From an uncultured Aquimarina sp. (GTDB lineage: Bacteria > Bacteroidota > Bacteroidia > Flavobacteriales > Flavobacteriaceae): a stretch of DNA of 64,000 bases. Each line of letters begins with the position of its first letter. Within the stretch, counting starts at the first letter, position 1. A program made the translations under genes and the position numbers. The notes below the pieces were generated by a model. That model worked only from the letters and a program-made list of their open reading frames with translations, searched no databases and was not told the origin of the DNA. The stretch covers positions 372,001 to 436,000 of the forward strand of contig CANNFM010000001.1 in the NCBI GenBank assembly GCA_947503835.1, written 5' to 3'. This document shows, in pieces, positions 33,125-42,370 of this stretch.

Positions 33125-34919
33125 TTTTAAAGTATTTTTGCTCTAATTCGGCCTGAAATTCTTCCATAACAGGCTTTACAGTGCTATCTGGCAGATCTGC
33201 AATACGAATATACATCAATCCATCTACTGCATTATTAAACAATGGATCCACATTAAATGCGACTACTTTAGCATTTTGTTTGATATATTTTTTGATCAAC
33301 ACAGGTATACGAAGACTTCCTGGTTCTACTTCATCAATGATTTTATCAAACTTATTTAAATCACTTTTACTCTCATCAAATACAAAATCCTTGTCGGCAT
33401 CTTTTAGTTTTACCTTAAATTCTTTCTTAGGCCTAACATATTGGGCTACATATGGGTCATAATAATGAGATTTCATAAACTCAATCATTAAAGACTTGGT
33501 GAAATTGCTAAACTTATTGCTTATACTCACTCCACCTATAAGATATTTATGCTCTGGGAAACGTAATGTACAATGCACAATTCCTTTCCATAATAAGAAC
33601 AATGGCATAGGTCGCTGCTGGTATTCTTTGATGATAAACGCTCTACCCATTTCTATAGATTGACTCATCATCTTGTGCAACTCAGGCTCAAACCTAAATA
33701 GATCCTGAAGATAAAATCCATCGATCCCAAAATCTGAGTATATTTTAGACCCCATCCCCATACGATAAGCTCCCGCAATTTTTTTGGCTCCACTATCCCA
33801 TAAAAACATGTGATGATAATAATCATCAAACTCATCAAGATCAATAGAATTGTTGGTTCCTTCTCCAATCTCTCTAAAGGTGATCTCCCGTAATCTTCCT
33901 ATCTCGTTTAGAATATGCGGTATAAATTTTTTCTGCGCCAAGAACACCTCATAATTCTTACTTGTTAAAAGGCGCTTATCATTATCACGGCAAAATTGCA
34001 GTTCTGACTCTATAACCTGGGCATTACCTTCTCCTGCAATTTCTTTAGGTGATTTTGGTAATTTTAAATTTATTGGAATAGATTCTCTTAACGTTTTTTT
34101 CTCAAATGGATTGGCCAACATATATGTTTTCTTCCGTAAAAAACTTGTAAAATCATCAAGATTAGTATACTCTTCCTGATCCTTTACAGAAACCGGATTA
34201 CCAATTCGTATTTTGATCACCTTATTTTCTTGAGAAAACATTTCACTGGGCAATTTTGCTGTTCTAAGTGTATTACTTATTGCTGCCAGACGGTAAAAAA
34301 GCCTGCTATTACGAGCATGAAAATATATAGGTATCACAGGAACTTTTGCTTTTTGTACTAATCGCATAGCCCCAGGTTCCCATGGTTTATCTACATAATG
34401 TTTTCCTTCTTTGATTGTGGATACTTCTCCGGCAGGAAAAATACCTAAAGGCTTGCCTTCTTTAAGATGTAAAATAGAATCTTTTATCCCTTTAAGACTA
34501 GATTTAGCATCTTTTCTATCCTCAAAAGGATTTACTGGCATTACATAGGGTTGTAAAGGTTTAAAATTGTGTAATAAAAAATTGCCTATGATTTTATAAT
34601 CAGAACGATGAGTCAATAATAATTTAAGCAATAATCCACCGTCAAGACCTCCCAGTGGGTGATTTGATAAGGTAATAAATGCACCATCTTTGGGTAATCG
34701 TTTTAAATCTTCTTCAGGAATTTCAAAAGTAACTCCGTACAAATCAAGAGTTTTGCTTATATACTCAACACCTTCTAAATGATTAAGTGTGTCGTAACCA
34801 CGATTTATTTTCGATATCCTAGTAATCTTTAGGAGTAACCAACCAATAAAGGTGCCTATAAAACCAAGTTTCTCTAATTTGAGCCCTGTGGCTACTTCTT
34901 TTGCTGTGACTATAGGCAT
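33111..34919 (-). CDS. OlsF-like bifunctional acyltransferase (ornithine/amino-acid lipid synthesis)
   Basis: 602 aa fusion. The N-terminal half (about residues 1-280) is a PlsC/OlsA-like acyltransferase with the motif SNHPLGGLDG and the second block FPAGEVST. The C-terminal half (about 310-560) resembles the OlsB/hemolysin N-acyltransferase (FREIGEGTNN, FLWDSGAKKIAGAYRMG). This order is that of OlsF, which makes ornithine lipids from ornithine in Serratia and Flavobacterium. The start is ATG 34919; a TTG at 34928 is possible but less likely given the perfect -7 box TATATTTG at 34942-34949. Substrate amino acid inferred from family. Confidence 0.82.
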   Translation of the reverse strand: MPIVTAKEVATGLKLEKLGFIGTFIGWLLLKITRISKINRGYDTLNHLEGVEYISKTLDLYGVTFEIPEEDLKRLPKDGAFITLSNHPLGGLDGGLLLKLLLTHRSDYKIIGNFLLHNFKPLQPYVMPVNPFEDRKDAKSSLKGIKDSILHLKEGKPLGIFPAGEVSTIKEGKHYVDKPWEPGAMRLVQKAKVPVIPIYFHARNSRLFYRLAAISNTLRTAKLPSEMFSQENKVIKIRIGNPVSVKDQEEYTNLDDFTSFLRKKTYMLANPFEKKTLRESIPINLKLPKSPKEIAGEGNAQVIESELQFCRDNDKRLLTSKNYEVFLAQKKFIPHILNEIGRLREITFREIGEGTNNSIDLDEFDDYYHHMFLWDSGAKKIAGAYRMGMGSKIYSDFGIDGFYLQDLFRFEPELHKMMSQSIEMGRAFIIKEYQQRPMPLFLLWKGIVHCTLRFPEHKYLIGGVSISNKFSNFTKSLMIEFMKSHYYDPYVAQYVRPKKEFKVKLKDADKDFVFDESKSDLNKFDKIIDEVEPGSLRIPVLIKKYIKQNAKVVAFNVDPLFNNAVDGLMYIRIADLPDSTVKPVMEEFQAELEQKYFKNGDK

Positions 34920-34941
34920 TAAATACAATTTGCGCTAACTG

Positions 34942-34949
34942 CAAATATA
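34942..34949 (-). promoter_or_regulatory. -7 box of the OlsF-like operon
   Basis: TATATTTG on the minus strand is a perfect TAnnTTTG match, 22 bp upstream of ATG 34919. Confidence 0.6.
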
Positions 34950-34968
34950 GCAAAATCCTTGGATTTTT

Positions 34969-36228
34969 TTACTCTGCACCCCGAGCAACAACTTGATAGG
35001 TCTCTCTGGTAATTTGCTTGAGTAAAATATCTTTGTTTTTTTCTAATGACTCTATAGATTCATTAGTGAAGTGCCTAACCGTATATAGGGATACTCCTTT
35101 ATTGTAAGTTACTTTAAATCTTGACTTCAACTTATTTAGAAGCTCATCAAAATGATCAAATCTATCATCGAGACATACCGAAAAACTAATCGCAGAATTT
35201 TGAATCAAATCTACTTTGATATGATATTGATGAAAAAGGTTGAAAATTTCGCTAATATTATCTTCTACAATAAATGAGAAATTGAGAGAAGACAGGGATA
35301 GTAAAATCTGGTTTTTCTTTACGATAAAACATGGTAAATATGGATCTAAGGGCTGGCCTTTTTTTACAGATGTACCTTCTCCCGAGGGGTTAAGAAATGA
35401 TTTTACATACAGCGGTATTTCTTTACGCTGTAAAGGTTGGATCGTTTTAGGGTGAATAACCGATGCTCCATAAAAAGCCAATTCTATAGCTTCTTCATAC
35501 GAAACATGAGATAATAATTGCGTATTTTCAAATACTCGGGGATCACCATTAAGTACTCCTGGCACATCTTTCCAGATACTCACACTATCTGCTCCAAGGC
35601 AATAGGCAAAAATCCCGGCAGTATAATCACTCCCTTCTCTACCCAGTGTGGTTGTGAAATTATTTTGATCCGATCCGATAAATCCCTGCGTTACACTAAG
35701 TGTCTTTTTATTTACCTTATTTTTGATCATTTGCAAAGTGATTTCCCAATCTACTTCTGCGTCTCTGTAGGCATTATCTGTTTTTATAAAATCACGTGCA
35801 TCTAACCATTCATTTTCATAGCCTTGATCGTTTAGATAACCACTTACTATGATGGTAGAGAAAATCTCTCCATAACTAACCACCTGATCATAAATATAAT
35901 CGTATTGTTTTGATTTATTTCTGTTTAATGTAGTTTCTAAATCTTTAAATAATCCTTTAATTTTCTTATAAATTGGGTGCTGTTTGTTTTCGAAAAGTCC
36001 TTCTAGAATTTCATAATGATACCTATAAACATCTTCTATAGATGTATTAAGCTGTGGATGTTGTGTAAGATAGTATTCAACTACTTTTTCTAAAGCATTT
36101 GTAGTTTTTCCCATTGCAGAGACAATGATTAAAAGATTAGAGAATCCAGTTTCTCTAAGTACATTAGCAACATTCTTTACAGCTTTTGCATCTTTTACCG
36201 ATGCTCCCCCAAATTTAAAAACCCTCAT
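34969..36228 (-). CDS. Aspartate kinase, monofunctional
   Basis: 419 aa. The N-terminal KFGGASVKDA nucleotide motif, VSAMGKTTNALE, the GREGSDYTAG substrate loop (about residue 205) and C-terminal ACT-type regulatory sequence (about 300-400, FSFIVEDNISEIFNLFHQYH) identify aspartate kinase, the first step of the lysine, threonine and methionine pathway. It is not fused to homoserine dehydrogenase. ATG 36228 is preferred over GTG 36237. It lies 49 bp after the OlsF-like start, in the same direction; the GNAT gene is 45 bp upstream. Confidence 0.88.
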   Translation of the reverse strand: MRVFKFGGASVKDAKAVKNVANVLRETGFSNLLIIVSAMGKTTNALEKVVEYYLTQHPQLNTSIEDVYRYHYEILEGLFENKQHPIYKKIKGLFKDLETTLNRNKSKQYDYIYDQVVSYGEIFSTIIVSGYLNDQGYENEWLDARDFIKTDNAYRDAEVDWEITLQMIKNKVNKKTLSVTQGFIGSDQNNFTTTLGREGSDYTAGIFAYCLGADSVSIWKDVPGVLNGDPRVFENTQLLSHVSYEEAIELAFYGASVIHPKTIQPLQRKEIPLYVKSFLNPSGEGTSVKKGQPLDPYLPCFIVKKNQILLSLSSLNFSFIVEDNISEIFNLFHQYHIKVDLIQNSAISFSVCLDDRFDHFDELLNKLKSRFKVTYNKGVSLYTVRHFTNESIESLEKNKDILLKQITRETYQVVARGAE

Positions 36229-36273
36229 TAACTCCACTGTTTATTATATTATAAATATAGTATCGTTTATACA

Positions 36274-36753
36274 TTATAATTCTGCAATAAACTTATCCAC
36301 ACCGTTTTCATCCATTTGTACCAGATACCAGTCTTTAAGAAGTTTGGCTCCACTTTTTTCATAAAAATCAATAGCATTTTTATTCCAATCCAGGACCACC
36401 CACTCTACTCTTCGTACACCTTTGGATTTGGCATACTTGATTACCTCTGCATACAAGGCACTGCCTAATCCAGTGCCTCTCATTGATTCTTTTACAATCA
36501 GATCCTCTAGGTGAATCGAACGCCCTTTCCAGGTAGAGAATCTATAATAGACTAATGCAATCCCTACAATTTTATGGTCTACTTCGGCAACAAAACAATG
36601 AAAAAGCGGATGCTCTCCAAAGCCTTCTTTAACAAGTTCCTGCACCGTTACTTCTACAGCATCTGGTTCTTTCTCAAAAGTAGCTAACTCTTTAATTAAG
36701 TCCAGTACTTGATCCATATCCTCTGGTATGGCATTTCTAATTATGTAGTTCAT
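36274..36753 (-). CDS. GNAT family acetyltransferase, diamine acetyltransferase-like
   Basis: 159 aa. The GNAT acetyl-CoA loop LIVKESMRGTGLGSALYAE (about residues 85-103), RRVEWVVLDWNKNAIDFYEK and YRFSTWKGRSIHLEDLIV fit the spermidine/spermine or thialysine N-acetyltransferase (SSAT) branch. Substrate unproven. ATG 36753; the TTG 36771 extension is rejected. Possibly co-transcribed with aspartate kinase. Confidence 0.8.
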   Translation of the reverse strand: MNYIIRNAIPEDMDQVLDLIKELATFEKEPDAVEVTVQELVKEGFGEHPLFHCFVAEVDHKIVGIALVYYRFSTWKGRSIHLEDLIVKESMRGTGLGSALYAEVIKYAKSKGVRRVEWVVLDWNKNAIDFYEKSGAKLLKDWYLVQMDENGVDKFIAEL

Positions 36754-36888
36754 GATAGGAAAATTTATCAAAACTATAAAATATGTATCAGAAACCAGAA
36801 CATTTTCTAATCTTATCCTCTGGTTATTTTTGTTTTTATAATTCTTAAATTTAAACTTACGAAAACGTTATAGTTATCTAAAAAATAA

Positions 36889-36896
36889 TACTTTTG
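36889..36896 (+). promoter_or_regulatory. -7 box of the fructose-1,6-bisphosphatase gene
   Basis: TACTTTTG is a perfect TAnnTTTG match, 22 bp upstream of ATG 36919. Confidence 0.65.
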
Positions 36897-36918
36897 CACC
36901 AAATAAAATCCATCATAA

Positions 36919-37917
36919 ATGGCACGAAAGAATCAAACCTTAGGAGAATTTATTATTGAAAACCAGAAAGACTTTCCGTATGCAAGTGGGGAACTCTCCC
37001 GTTTGATTAATTCTATTAGGCTGGCTGCGAAAATGGTGAATCACGAAGTAAACAAAGCTGGATTGGTAGATATTACAGGTGCCGCAGGAGAAACAAATAT
37101 ACAAGGTGAAGATCAACAGAAACTGGATGTATTAGCCAATGAAACGTTTATCAACACCCTAACTAATCGAGAAATTGTATGTGGGATTGCGTCTGAAGAA
37201 AACGATGAATTTATTACCATAAAAGGACAGAAAAATGATCATCGTAATAATTATATAGTACTAATGGATCCTTTGGATGGCAGTTCAAATATTGATGTAA
37301 ATGTTTCTGTTGGTACAATTTTTTCTATCTATCGCAGAGTTACCCCAACAGGAACTCCGGTTACTTTAGATGATTTTTTACAACCTGGTAACTTGCAGGT
37401 TGCGGCTGGTTACATTATTTACGGAACCTCTACTATGCTAGTGTACACAACGGGTCATGGAGTTAATGGGTTTACACTTAACCCAGCATTAGGAACCTAC
37501 TATTTATCACACCCTAATATGAAATTCCCTGAAGATGGAAATATATATTCGGTAAATGAAGGTAACTACGTACATTTTCCGCAAGGAATTAAAGATTATA
37601 TAAAATATTGTCAGGAAGAAAAAGAAGATCGCCCATATACTTCAAGATATATTGGTTCTTTAGTAAGTGACATCCATCGTAATATGATAAAAGGAGGGGT
37701 GTATTTATACCCAAATACCTCAAAATCTCCTAACGGAAAACTTCGCTTGTTGTATGAATGTAATCCTATGGCTTTTATTGCAGAACAGGCTGGTGGCAGA
37801 GCAAGTGATGGATATAAACGAATTCTTGATATAAAACCTACCCAACTACATGAACGTACTCCATTTGTATGTGGAAGCAAAAACATGGTAGACAAAGTAG
37901 AGTCTTTTATGAAATAA
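36919..37917 (+). CDS. fbp: Class I fructose-1,6-bisphosphatase
   Basis: 332 aa, a usual length. Hydrolyses fructose 1,6-bisphosphate in gluconeogenesis. Metal-site motifs are present: [11 protein letters not shown] (Glu ligands, about residues 90-100) and [20 protein letters not shown] (about 116-135), the class I signature. The sugar-phosphate-binding segments [12 protein letters not shown] and GGVYLYP and the late [20 protein letters not shown] are also present. Single gene with a strong promoter; divergent from the GNAT gene. Confidence 0.93.
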   Translation: MARKNQTLGEFIIENQKDFPYASGELSRLINSIRLAAKMVNHEVNKAGLVDITGAAGETNIQGEDQQKLDVLANETFINTLTNREIVCGIASEENDEFITIKGQKNDHRNNYIVLMDPLDGSSNIDVNVSVGTIFSIYRRVTPTGTPVTLDDFLQPGNLQVAAGYIIYGTSTMLVYTTGHGVNGFTLNPALGTYYLSHPNMKFPEDGNIYSVNEGNYVHFPQGIKDYIKYCQEEKEDRPYTSRYIGSLVSDIHRNMIKGGVYLYPNTSKSPNGKLRLLYECNPMAFIAEQAGGRASDGYKRILDIKPTQLHERTPFVCGSKNMVDKVESFMK

Positions 37918-38163
37918 TTATAGCTGTAGATATTTTCTTTATTTCACTATTCTTTTTTTAAAGAATAATAATTGATATATTTATATCATCTCATGATTAC
38001 TTACCCCACAATTTTAGAATTAAACACGTTCGCAATTTTTAACCAAAAATGGACTTGGCTATAATAAAATATACATTATAGGCTGTTTAGCATTATATTT
38101 TAACGTATTTTATGTTAATTTTATATATAAGTTCAAAGTAAGAATCTAATAAATCGACCAAAA

Positions 38164-38517
38164 ATGGCTAAAGAAAATAAGGCTGTTGAAGAAAAAGTAT
38201 CAAATGATCCTTCTTCAAAAATAGAAGCAATAAAAAATCTGATATTCGGGGAAAATATCGCCGCTTATAACTCAGAGTTTGAAAAAGTAAAAAAGGATAT
38301 TTCTTCAAAAAAGAAAGAGCTCGAAGATTTCATTGATGATACTCGCAAAGAATTACACCAAGCCATTGATAACCTAAGTACTGATATCAATATTAGAATT
38401 ACCGAATTAGAAGATAATCTGGCGGATAAAGCAGATATGCTGGATTCTAAAAAAGTAGATAAAAAAACATTAGGTGATCTTCTTATCGCTATGGGCGAAA
38501 AAATAAATCAAAAGTAA
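38164..38517 (+). CDS. Small coiled-coil protein of the small-GTPase operon
   Basis: 117 aa, soluble and highly charged, with no signal peptide. Almost the whole length (about residues 15-100) is predicted coiled coil (FEKVKKDISSKKKELEDFID, LEDNLADKADMLDSKKVDKK). The end KTLGDLLIAMGEKINQK recurs in related small proteins. It opens a four-gene operon with a longin-like protein, a Ras-like GTPase and a hybrid histidine kinase (gaps 18, -14 and 5 bp). A scaffold or regulatory partner of the GTPase is plausible; the family is not one I can name. Confidence 0.7.
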   Translation: MAKENKAVEEKVSNDPSSKIEAIKNLIFGENIAAYNSEFEKVKKDISSKKKELEDFIDDTRKELHQAIDNLSTDINIRITELEDNLADKADMLDSKKVDKKTLGDLLIAMGEKINQK

Positions 38518-38535
38518 TCCTTCTATCCACAAGTT

Positions 38536-39360
38536 ATGGAAGATCAGGATAAACTTAAAATTCTTAAAGAACTCCTTCTAACCGAAGAAAAAGAGTATAC
38601 CGACTCCATTGCCGAAAAAGTAGAGGAATTAAGTAAGATAGTTCACCAAAAACAAGAGCTCTCTCATAAAGTCGATCCTATTATAGATGATAAGTTAGAT
38701 CAATTTGTTCAGGAAATACCTAAGACTCTAGGGCCAACAATTACTGAAGCTCTAAAAGAAGAAATTAAAAACTCCCAAGATGCAGTGGTAGAAGCACTAT
38801 TTCCTATTATTGGTAAGATGATTAAGAAATATATTGCTCATGAAATGAAGCTGCTTAGCGAAAATATCAGCAGACAAACTAAAAAGGCGTTTTCTTTTAA
38901 AAACTGGTTCAAAAAAACAAAAGCAAAGGCACAAGGACTTACCGAAGGAGATTTAGCATTATCAGAATACTCAAAACCCAGGCTTATCCAACTGTTCGTT
39001 ATCGAAAAGAACTCTGGGATCTTAATTGCTGATTATAGCCCATTGTCAGATGGCACCATAGATAAAGAGATGGTTGCAGGGATGTTAACCGCAATTAAAA
39101 GTTTTGTTGAAGATGCTTTTGAAGGTGGAGATCAAAATCTGGAAACTATAGAATATGAACTTTATACCATACATATTCAAAATTTTTATTCTTATTATAT
39201 TGCAGCTGTAGTATCAGGAGCATATACTGTAATGTTTAAAGAAGTCTTAGAAGATCAGATTTTGGATTTTGCACAACATCATATCTCTCGTAAAGACTTA
39301 GAAGACAGCACCCTATTTACTAAAAAATTAAAAAAACATTTTGCAGATGACATTGTCTAA
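38536..39360 (+). CDS. Coiled-coil protein with longin/roadblock-like C-terminus, GTPase partner
   Basis: 274 aa. The N-terminal half (about residues 1-120) is helical coiled coil. The C-terminal half (about 140-260) starts RLIQLFVIEKNSGILIADYS, then MLTAIKSFVEDAF and YELYTIHIQNFYSYYIAAVV, which has the beta-alpha order of longin/roadblock domains, the usual regulators of Ras-like GTPases (as MglB for MglA). The fold is my inference. Its end overlaps the GTPase gene by 14 bp, so translation is coupled, which supports a direct GTPase-regulator pair. Confidence 0.65.
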   Translation: MEDQDKLKILKELLLTEEKEYTDSIAEKVEELSKIVHQKQELSHKVDPIIDDKLDQFVQEIPKTLGPTITEALKEEIKNSQDAVVEALFPIIGKMIKKYIAHEMKLLSENISRQTKKAFSFKNWFKKTKAKAQGLTEGDLALSEYSKPRLIQLFVIEKNSGILIADYSPLSDGTIDKEMVAGMLTAIKSFVEDAFEGGDQNLETIEYELYTIHIQNFYSYYIAAVVSGAYTVMFKEVLEDQILDFAQHHISRKDLEDSTLFTKKLKKHFADDIV

Positions 39361-39841
39361 AAAAGTAGTGTTTTTAGGACACTTTGGTGTCGGAAAAACG
39401 TCTCTATTCAGACGTTTTATTGACAACGAGTTTTCAGAAGAATACAAAGTAACCCTTGGGGTACAAATAAAAAAGAAAGTAGTCGTATTGCCAGATGGTA
39501 GAGAACTATCGATGATCATTTGGGATACCGAAGGGCACTCTGACAGTGTACAAGACACTCGAAAATCATATCTCTTAGGGTCGCATGCTTTCATTTATGT
39601 ATTCGATGTAACAAGAGAGGATACCTATAAAAATCTTAATAAGGATCTTGAGTATCTTAAAAAGACGTATACTAAAGTTACTACCAAAGTAATTGGAAAT
39701 AAATTGGATTTAGTAAATGAAAAAGAAATCACTTCGCATCTAAAGGAAATGGAGATTCCTATTGATTGTTTAACAAGTGCTAAAACCAACAAAAATGTAC
39801 AGAATTTCTTCTCAGATTTGGCTGAAGAAATAACAAAGTAA
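39347..39841 (+). CDS. Ras-like small GTPase
   Basis: 164 aa. All GTPase motifs are intact: G1 LGHFGVGKTS (about residues 9-18), G2 Thr in VTLGVQ, G3 WDTEGH, G4 GNKLD (about 120) and G5 TSAK near 145. It has no prenylation motif. It fits the Rup-type prokaryotic Ras superfamily rather than MglA. The G3 motif has DTEGH in place of the usual DTAGQ, so the Gln that assists hydrolysis is His. ATG 39347 is preferred over TTG 39341. The partner genes on both sides make a signalling operon. Confidence 0.85.
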   Translation: MTLSKKVVFLGHFGVGKTSLFRRFIDNEFSEEYKVTLGVQIKKKVVVLPDGRELSMIIWDTEGHSDSVQDTRKSYLLGSHAFIYVFDVTREDTYKNLNKDLEYLKKTYTKVTTKVIGNKLDLVNEKEITSHLKEMEIPIDCLTSAKTNKNVQNFFSDLAEEITK

Positions 39842-39846
39842 AGCTA

Positions 39847-41391
39847 ATGGAAAAATACCCTAATCATATACAATTTGATCAAAAAAATCAGCTTACTACA
39901 GTTTCTTTCGATGGCATTATTAAAGAGACAGACGGTACATTGTTTGATTGGAAAATAGGCGTTTCGATATATGATATCCATCCCTTTTTTGAGATTCTCA
40001 AAAGCTTTATAGAAGATTATGATCCCAGCAACGCAGAATTCAGTTTTCCCTGTATTCATTTTGACAGTGAACAAACAGAGAAAATATGTGATGTTATTAT
40101 TAAGTTAGATCTAAATGAAATTGCTATTGTTCTTTTTGATTATACTATAAAATACAAAGAGCATAATGAAATTGCGCAACAAAAAAACGAATCTATTCTT
40201 CTAAGTAGAGAATTAGAATTAAAAAATAAGTTCTTATTAGAAAAAGAAGAGTTCAAAAATAGTTTTATTGCCAATATTAATCATGAAATCAGAACTCCGC
40301 TAACCAGTATATTGGGTTTTGTAGAAGTGCTTGAAAAAACACAATTAACTTTTGAACAAGAGGAACTTGCCAGAATTATAAAAAGAGAAAGTCATCATCT
40401 TAATGCCCTTGTTGATGATATGATTGATATTTCTAAAATCGAATCAGGAACATTAAAAGTTGTCGAAGAGCGTTTCTCATTAGCAAGTCTAATTAATGGG
40501 TTTAGGGAGTCATACTCTAAAATAGCCGAAGAAAAGCAACTAGCTTTTGATATCAATATCGATTCAAGCATACAAGAATATATAATCGGAGATAGAACAC
40601 GACTCTATCAAATTTTAAATAATTTATTGAATAATGCATTCAAATTCACGGAAGAAGGAAGAGTTACCTTATCTATAACCAAAAACTATCAACGCACCAA
40701 TAAATTAAGTCTTAATTTTAAAATTGAAGATACTGGAATTGGTATTCTTGAAGAAAACATACCTCATCTATTTGAACGCTTTACCCGTTTTAATCTGGAT
40801 AGACAAATTTCTGGAACTGGTTTAGGGCTTGCCATTGTAAAAAATCTGGTAGACCTTTTTAATGGCGAAATAAAAGTAGATAGCCAACCAGAAAAAGGAA
40901 CTACTTTTAATCTCAAACTTCCGTTTAAGTTTGAGATTACCAAAGCCACCGCATCACCCCAAAGGAAGAAGAAAAAATATAAGTTACCCGAAAACAAGGG
41001 GAAATTTAGAATACTTCTTGTAGAGGATGAAGAAATTACACAATATTTGATCATGAAAATATTGATTTCTCAGGGTACTTTCTTTGTTGATATTGCCATA
41101 AATGGCCAAGAAGCTATTCAATACATAGAACGGCGTAAATATGACTTGATTTTGATGGATCTTACTGTTTCTAAAATAGATGGTTTTCAAACCACCAATA
41201 TGATTAGAAATAATTATGGCGACAAATTTATATCTGAAATTCCTATCATTGGTTTCTCAGGAAAAGCTGGTGAAGCAACAAAAGACAAATGCATTAGATC
41301 GGGAATGGACGACTTTATTCCTAAGCCATTTGAGCAAGAAGATTTATTGTATAAAATCACAAGGCAAATAGCAAAAAAGGCTGCCGATTAG
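39847..41391 (+). CDS. Hybrid histidine kinase with receiver domain
   Basis: 514 aa, cytoplasmic (no membrane helix). An N-terminal domain of about 120 residues (HIQFDQKNQLTTVSFDGII) of unrecognised type precedes a HisKA domain with the phospho-His in ANINHEIRTPLTSILGF (about residue 146). A HATPase domain follows (NNLLNNAFKFTEEG, DTGIGI, GTGLGLAIVK). A C-terminal receiver (about 395-514) has acidic LLVEDEE, phospho-Asp in LILMDLTV and a Lys in PKPFEQ. It begins 5 bp after the GTPase stop, so kinase and GTPase are probably in one pathway. No output regulator is in the operon. Confidence 0.85.
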   Translation: MEKYPNHIQFDQKNQLTTVSFDGIIKETDGTLFDWKIGVSIYDIHPFFEILKSFIEDYDPSNAEFSFPCIHFDSEQTEKICDVIIKLDLNEIAIVLFDYTIKYKEHNEIAQQKNESILLSRELELKNKFLLEKEEFKNSFIANINHEIRTPLTSILGFVEVLEKTQLTFEQEELARIIKRESHHLNALVDDMIDISKIESGTLKVVEERFSLASLINGFRESYSKIAEEKQLAFDINIDSSIQEYIIGDRTRLYQILNNLLNNAFKFTEEGRVTLSITKNYQRTNKLSLNFKIEDTGIGILEENIPHLFERFTRFNLDRQISGTGLGLAIVKNLVDLFNGEIKVDSQPEKGTTFNLKLPFKFEITKATASPQRKKKKYKLPENKGKFRILLVEDEEITQYLIMKILISQGTFFVDIAINGQEAIQYIERRKYDLILMDLTVSKIDGFQTTNMIRNNYGDKFISEIPIIGFSGKAGEATKDKCIRSGMDDFIPKPFEQEDLLYKITRQIAKKAAD

Positions 41392-41405
41392 GCCGCCTTT
41401 TTTTT
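41373..41405 (+). terminator. Intrinsic terminator of the GTPase-kinase operon
   Basis: Arms AAAAAAGGCTGCC (41373-41385) and GGCCGCCTTTTTTTT (41391-41405), one mismatch; the stop codon of the kinase lies in the loop. A TerB-like gene converges 20 bp beyond. Confidence 0.75.
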
Positions 41406-41424
41406 ATGATAAAAATAGATAACG

Positions 41425-41859
41425 TTATCTATTCATATTCTTAATTTCATCTGCAAAAGTATCCACATCAACACCTTTATCTACAAGATGTAGCGCTTTA
41501 TCAACTACATATTTTGCATTATCGGCATTAAAGCCTAGTCCAATACCTAGTTTTTCTAATAATATGACCTGATCATTACCTTTTATATTATCTGCATATA
41601 CCATTCTAGCCAGATCATATAATCGCTCCAGCCTTCTATCATAACTCGTAGGAGGGTTTATTGGATGTGCACTATAATCTTTTAGAATTTCTTTATAATC
41701 CTCCTCAGAGATATCTAGTCTTCGAGCCAGCCTGTCCAAAAAAGCTTTCTCTTCATCTGTAATCACACCATCACTCATGGCTACTTTAACGATTGCAGCA
41801 AAATGATCTTTATTTCGCTTCTGAAATCCGCTATCAAATAAATCAGATATTGACATCAT
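41425..41859 (-). CDS. TerB-like protein
   Basis: 144 aa, all alpha. The segments FAAIVKVAMSDGVITDEEKAF and LARRLDISEEDYKEIL match the tellurite-resistance TerB/DjlA N-terminal fold (paired helices with acidic DG.I..EE motif), probably metal binding. No ter operon is present, so tellurite resistance should not be assumed. ATG 41859; the extension to 41883 would run through the perfect -7 box TATATTTG at 41881-41888. Confidence 0.78.
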   Translation of the reverse strand: MMSISDLFDSGFQKRNKDHFAAIVKVAMSDGVITDEEKAFLDRLARRLDISEEDYKEILKDYSAHPINPPTSYDRRLERLYDLARMVYADNIKGNDQVILLEKLGIGLGFNADNAKYVVDKALHLVDKGVDVDTFADEIKNMNR

Positions 41860-41880
41860 GTACTTTTGTTTAATTTGCCG

Positions 41881-41888
41881 CAAATATA
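41881..41888 (-). promoter_or_regulatory. -7 box of the TerB-like gene
   Basis: TATATTTG on the minus strand is a perfect TAnnTTTG, 21 bp upstream of ATG 41859; it fixes the start. Confidence 0.6.
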
Positions 41889-42046
41889 ACTAAACTCTAC
41901 TCCTTTTAAAATTTAAAATTATCCTTTTTTAGTATAAAACATGTCCAAATGCGTTTGAATGCATTGTACCTGTATTCTTTTACTTAAAAAAACAAGAGGT
42001 TTTAGTTAAAAAACAATTTCTGGAGCCATTTCTGAATACCCTATTT

Positions 42047-42334
42047 TTATTCCGGTAGCTGGAACTCCTCATCAGTTTCAATAGTAATTCCAATAATTGA
42101 GGAAATAGCAATATAATGTATTTGATGTACTTTATTTCCCGATTCTAGATTGGTATGTCTTGTTTCATTAGCCAACAATAAGAAATGATTTCCTCGTTCT
42201 AAAAATCTTCCTTGATATGAAGTATTTGTTGTAGTTACTGAAACATCTTTATACTTGCTTTTATTAATTAGTGGTGTGATATGATCTAATACATTTTTTA
42301 GAGTATCACTTTCTCTTCCCATAAACTTGCTCAT
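42047..42334 (-). CDS. Conserved-looking small hypothetical protein
   Basis: 95 aa, soluble, no family recognised. It has a beta-rich centre (DVSVTTTNTSYQGRFLERGN, HFLLLANET, HYIAISSIIGITIETDEEF), which would suit a small barrel of Sm/Hfq-like type; this is a weak guess. ATG 42334. The 131-aa gene upstream lies 36 bp away on the same strand, so they are probably co-transcribed. Confidence 0.6.
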   Translation of the reverse strand: MSKFMGRESDTLKNVLDHITPLINKSKYKDVSVTTTNTSYQGRFLERGNHFLLLANETRHTNLESGNKVHQIHYIAISSIIGITIETDEEFQLPE

Positions 42335-42370
42335 TATTTCCTTATTTTTTTGTTATACTATATTGAATTT

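Noticed and set aside
41425..41859. Tellurite resistance function of the TerB-like gene
   Set aside because: Lone TerB-fold gene without other ter genes; the fold alone does not show the function.
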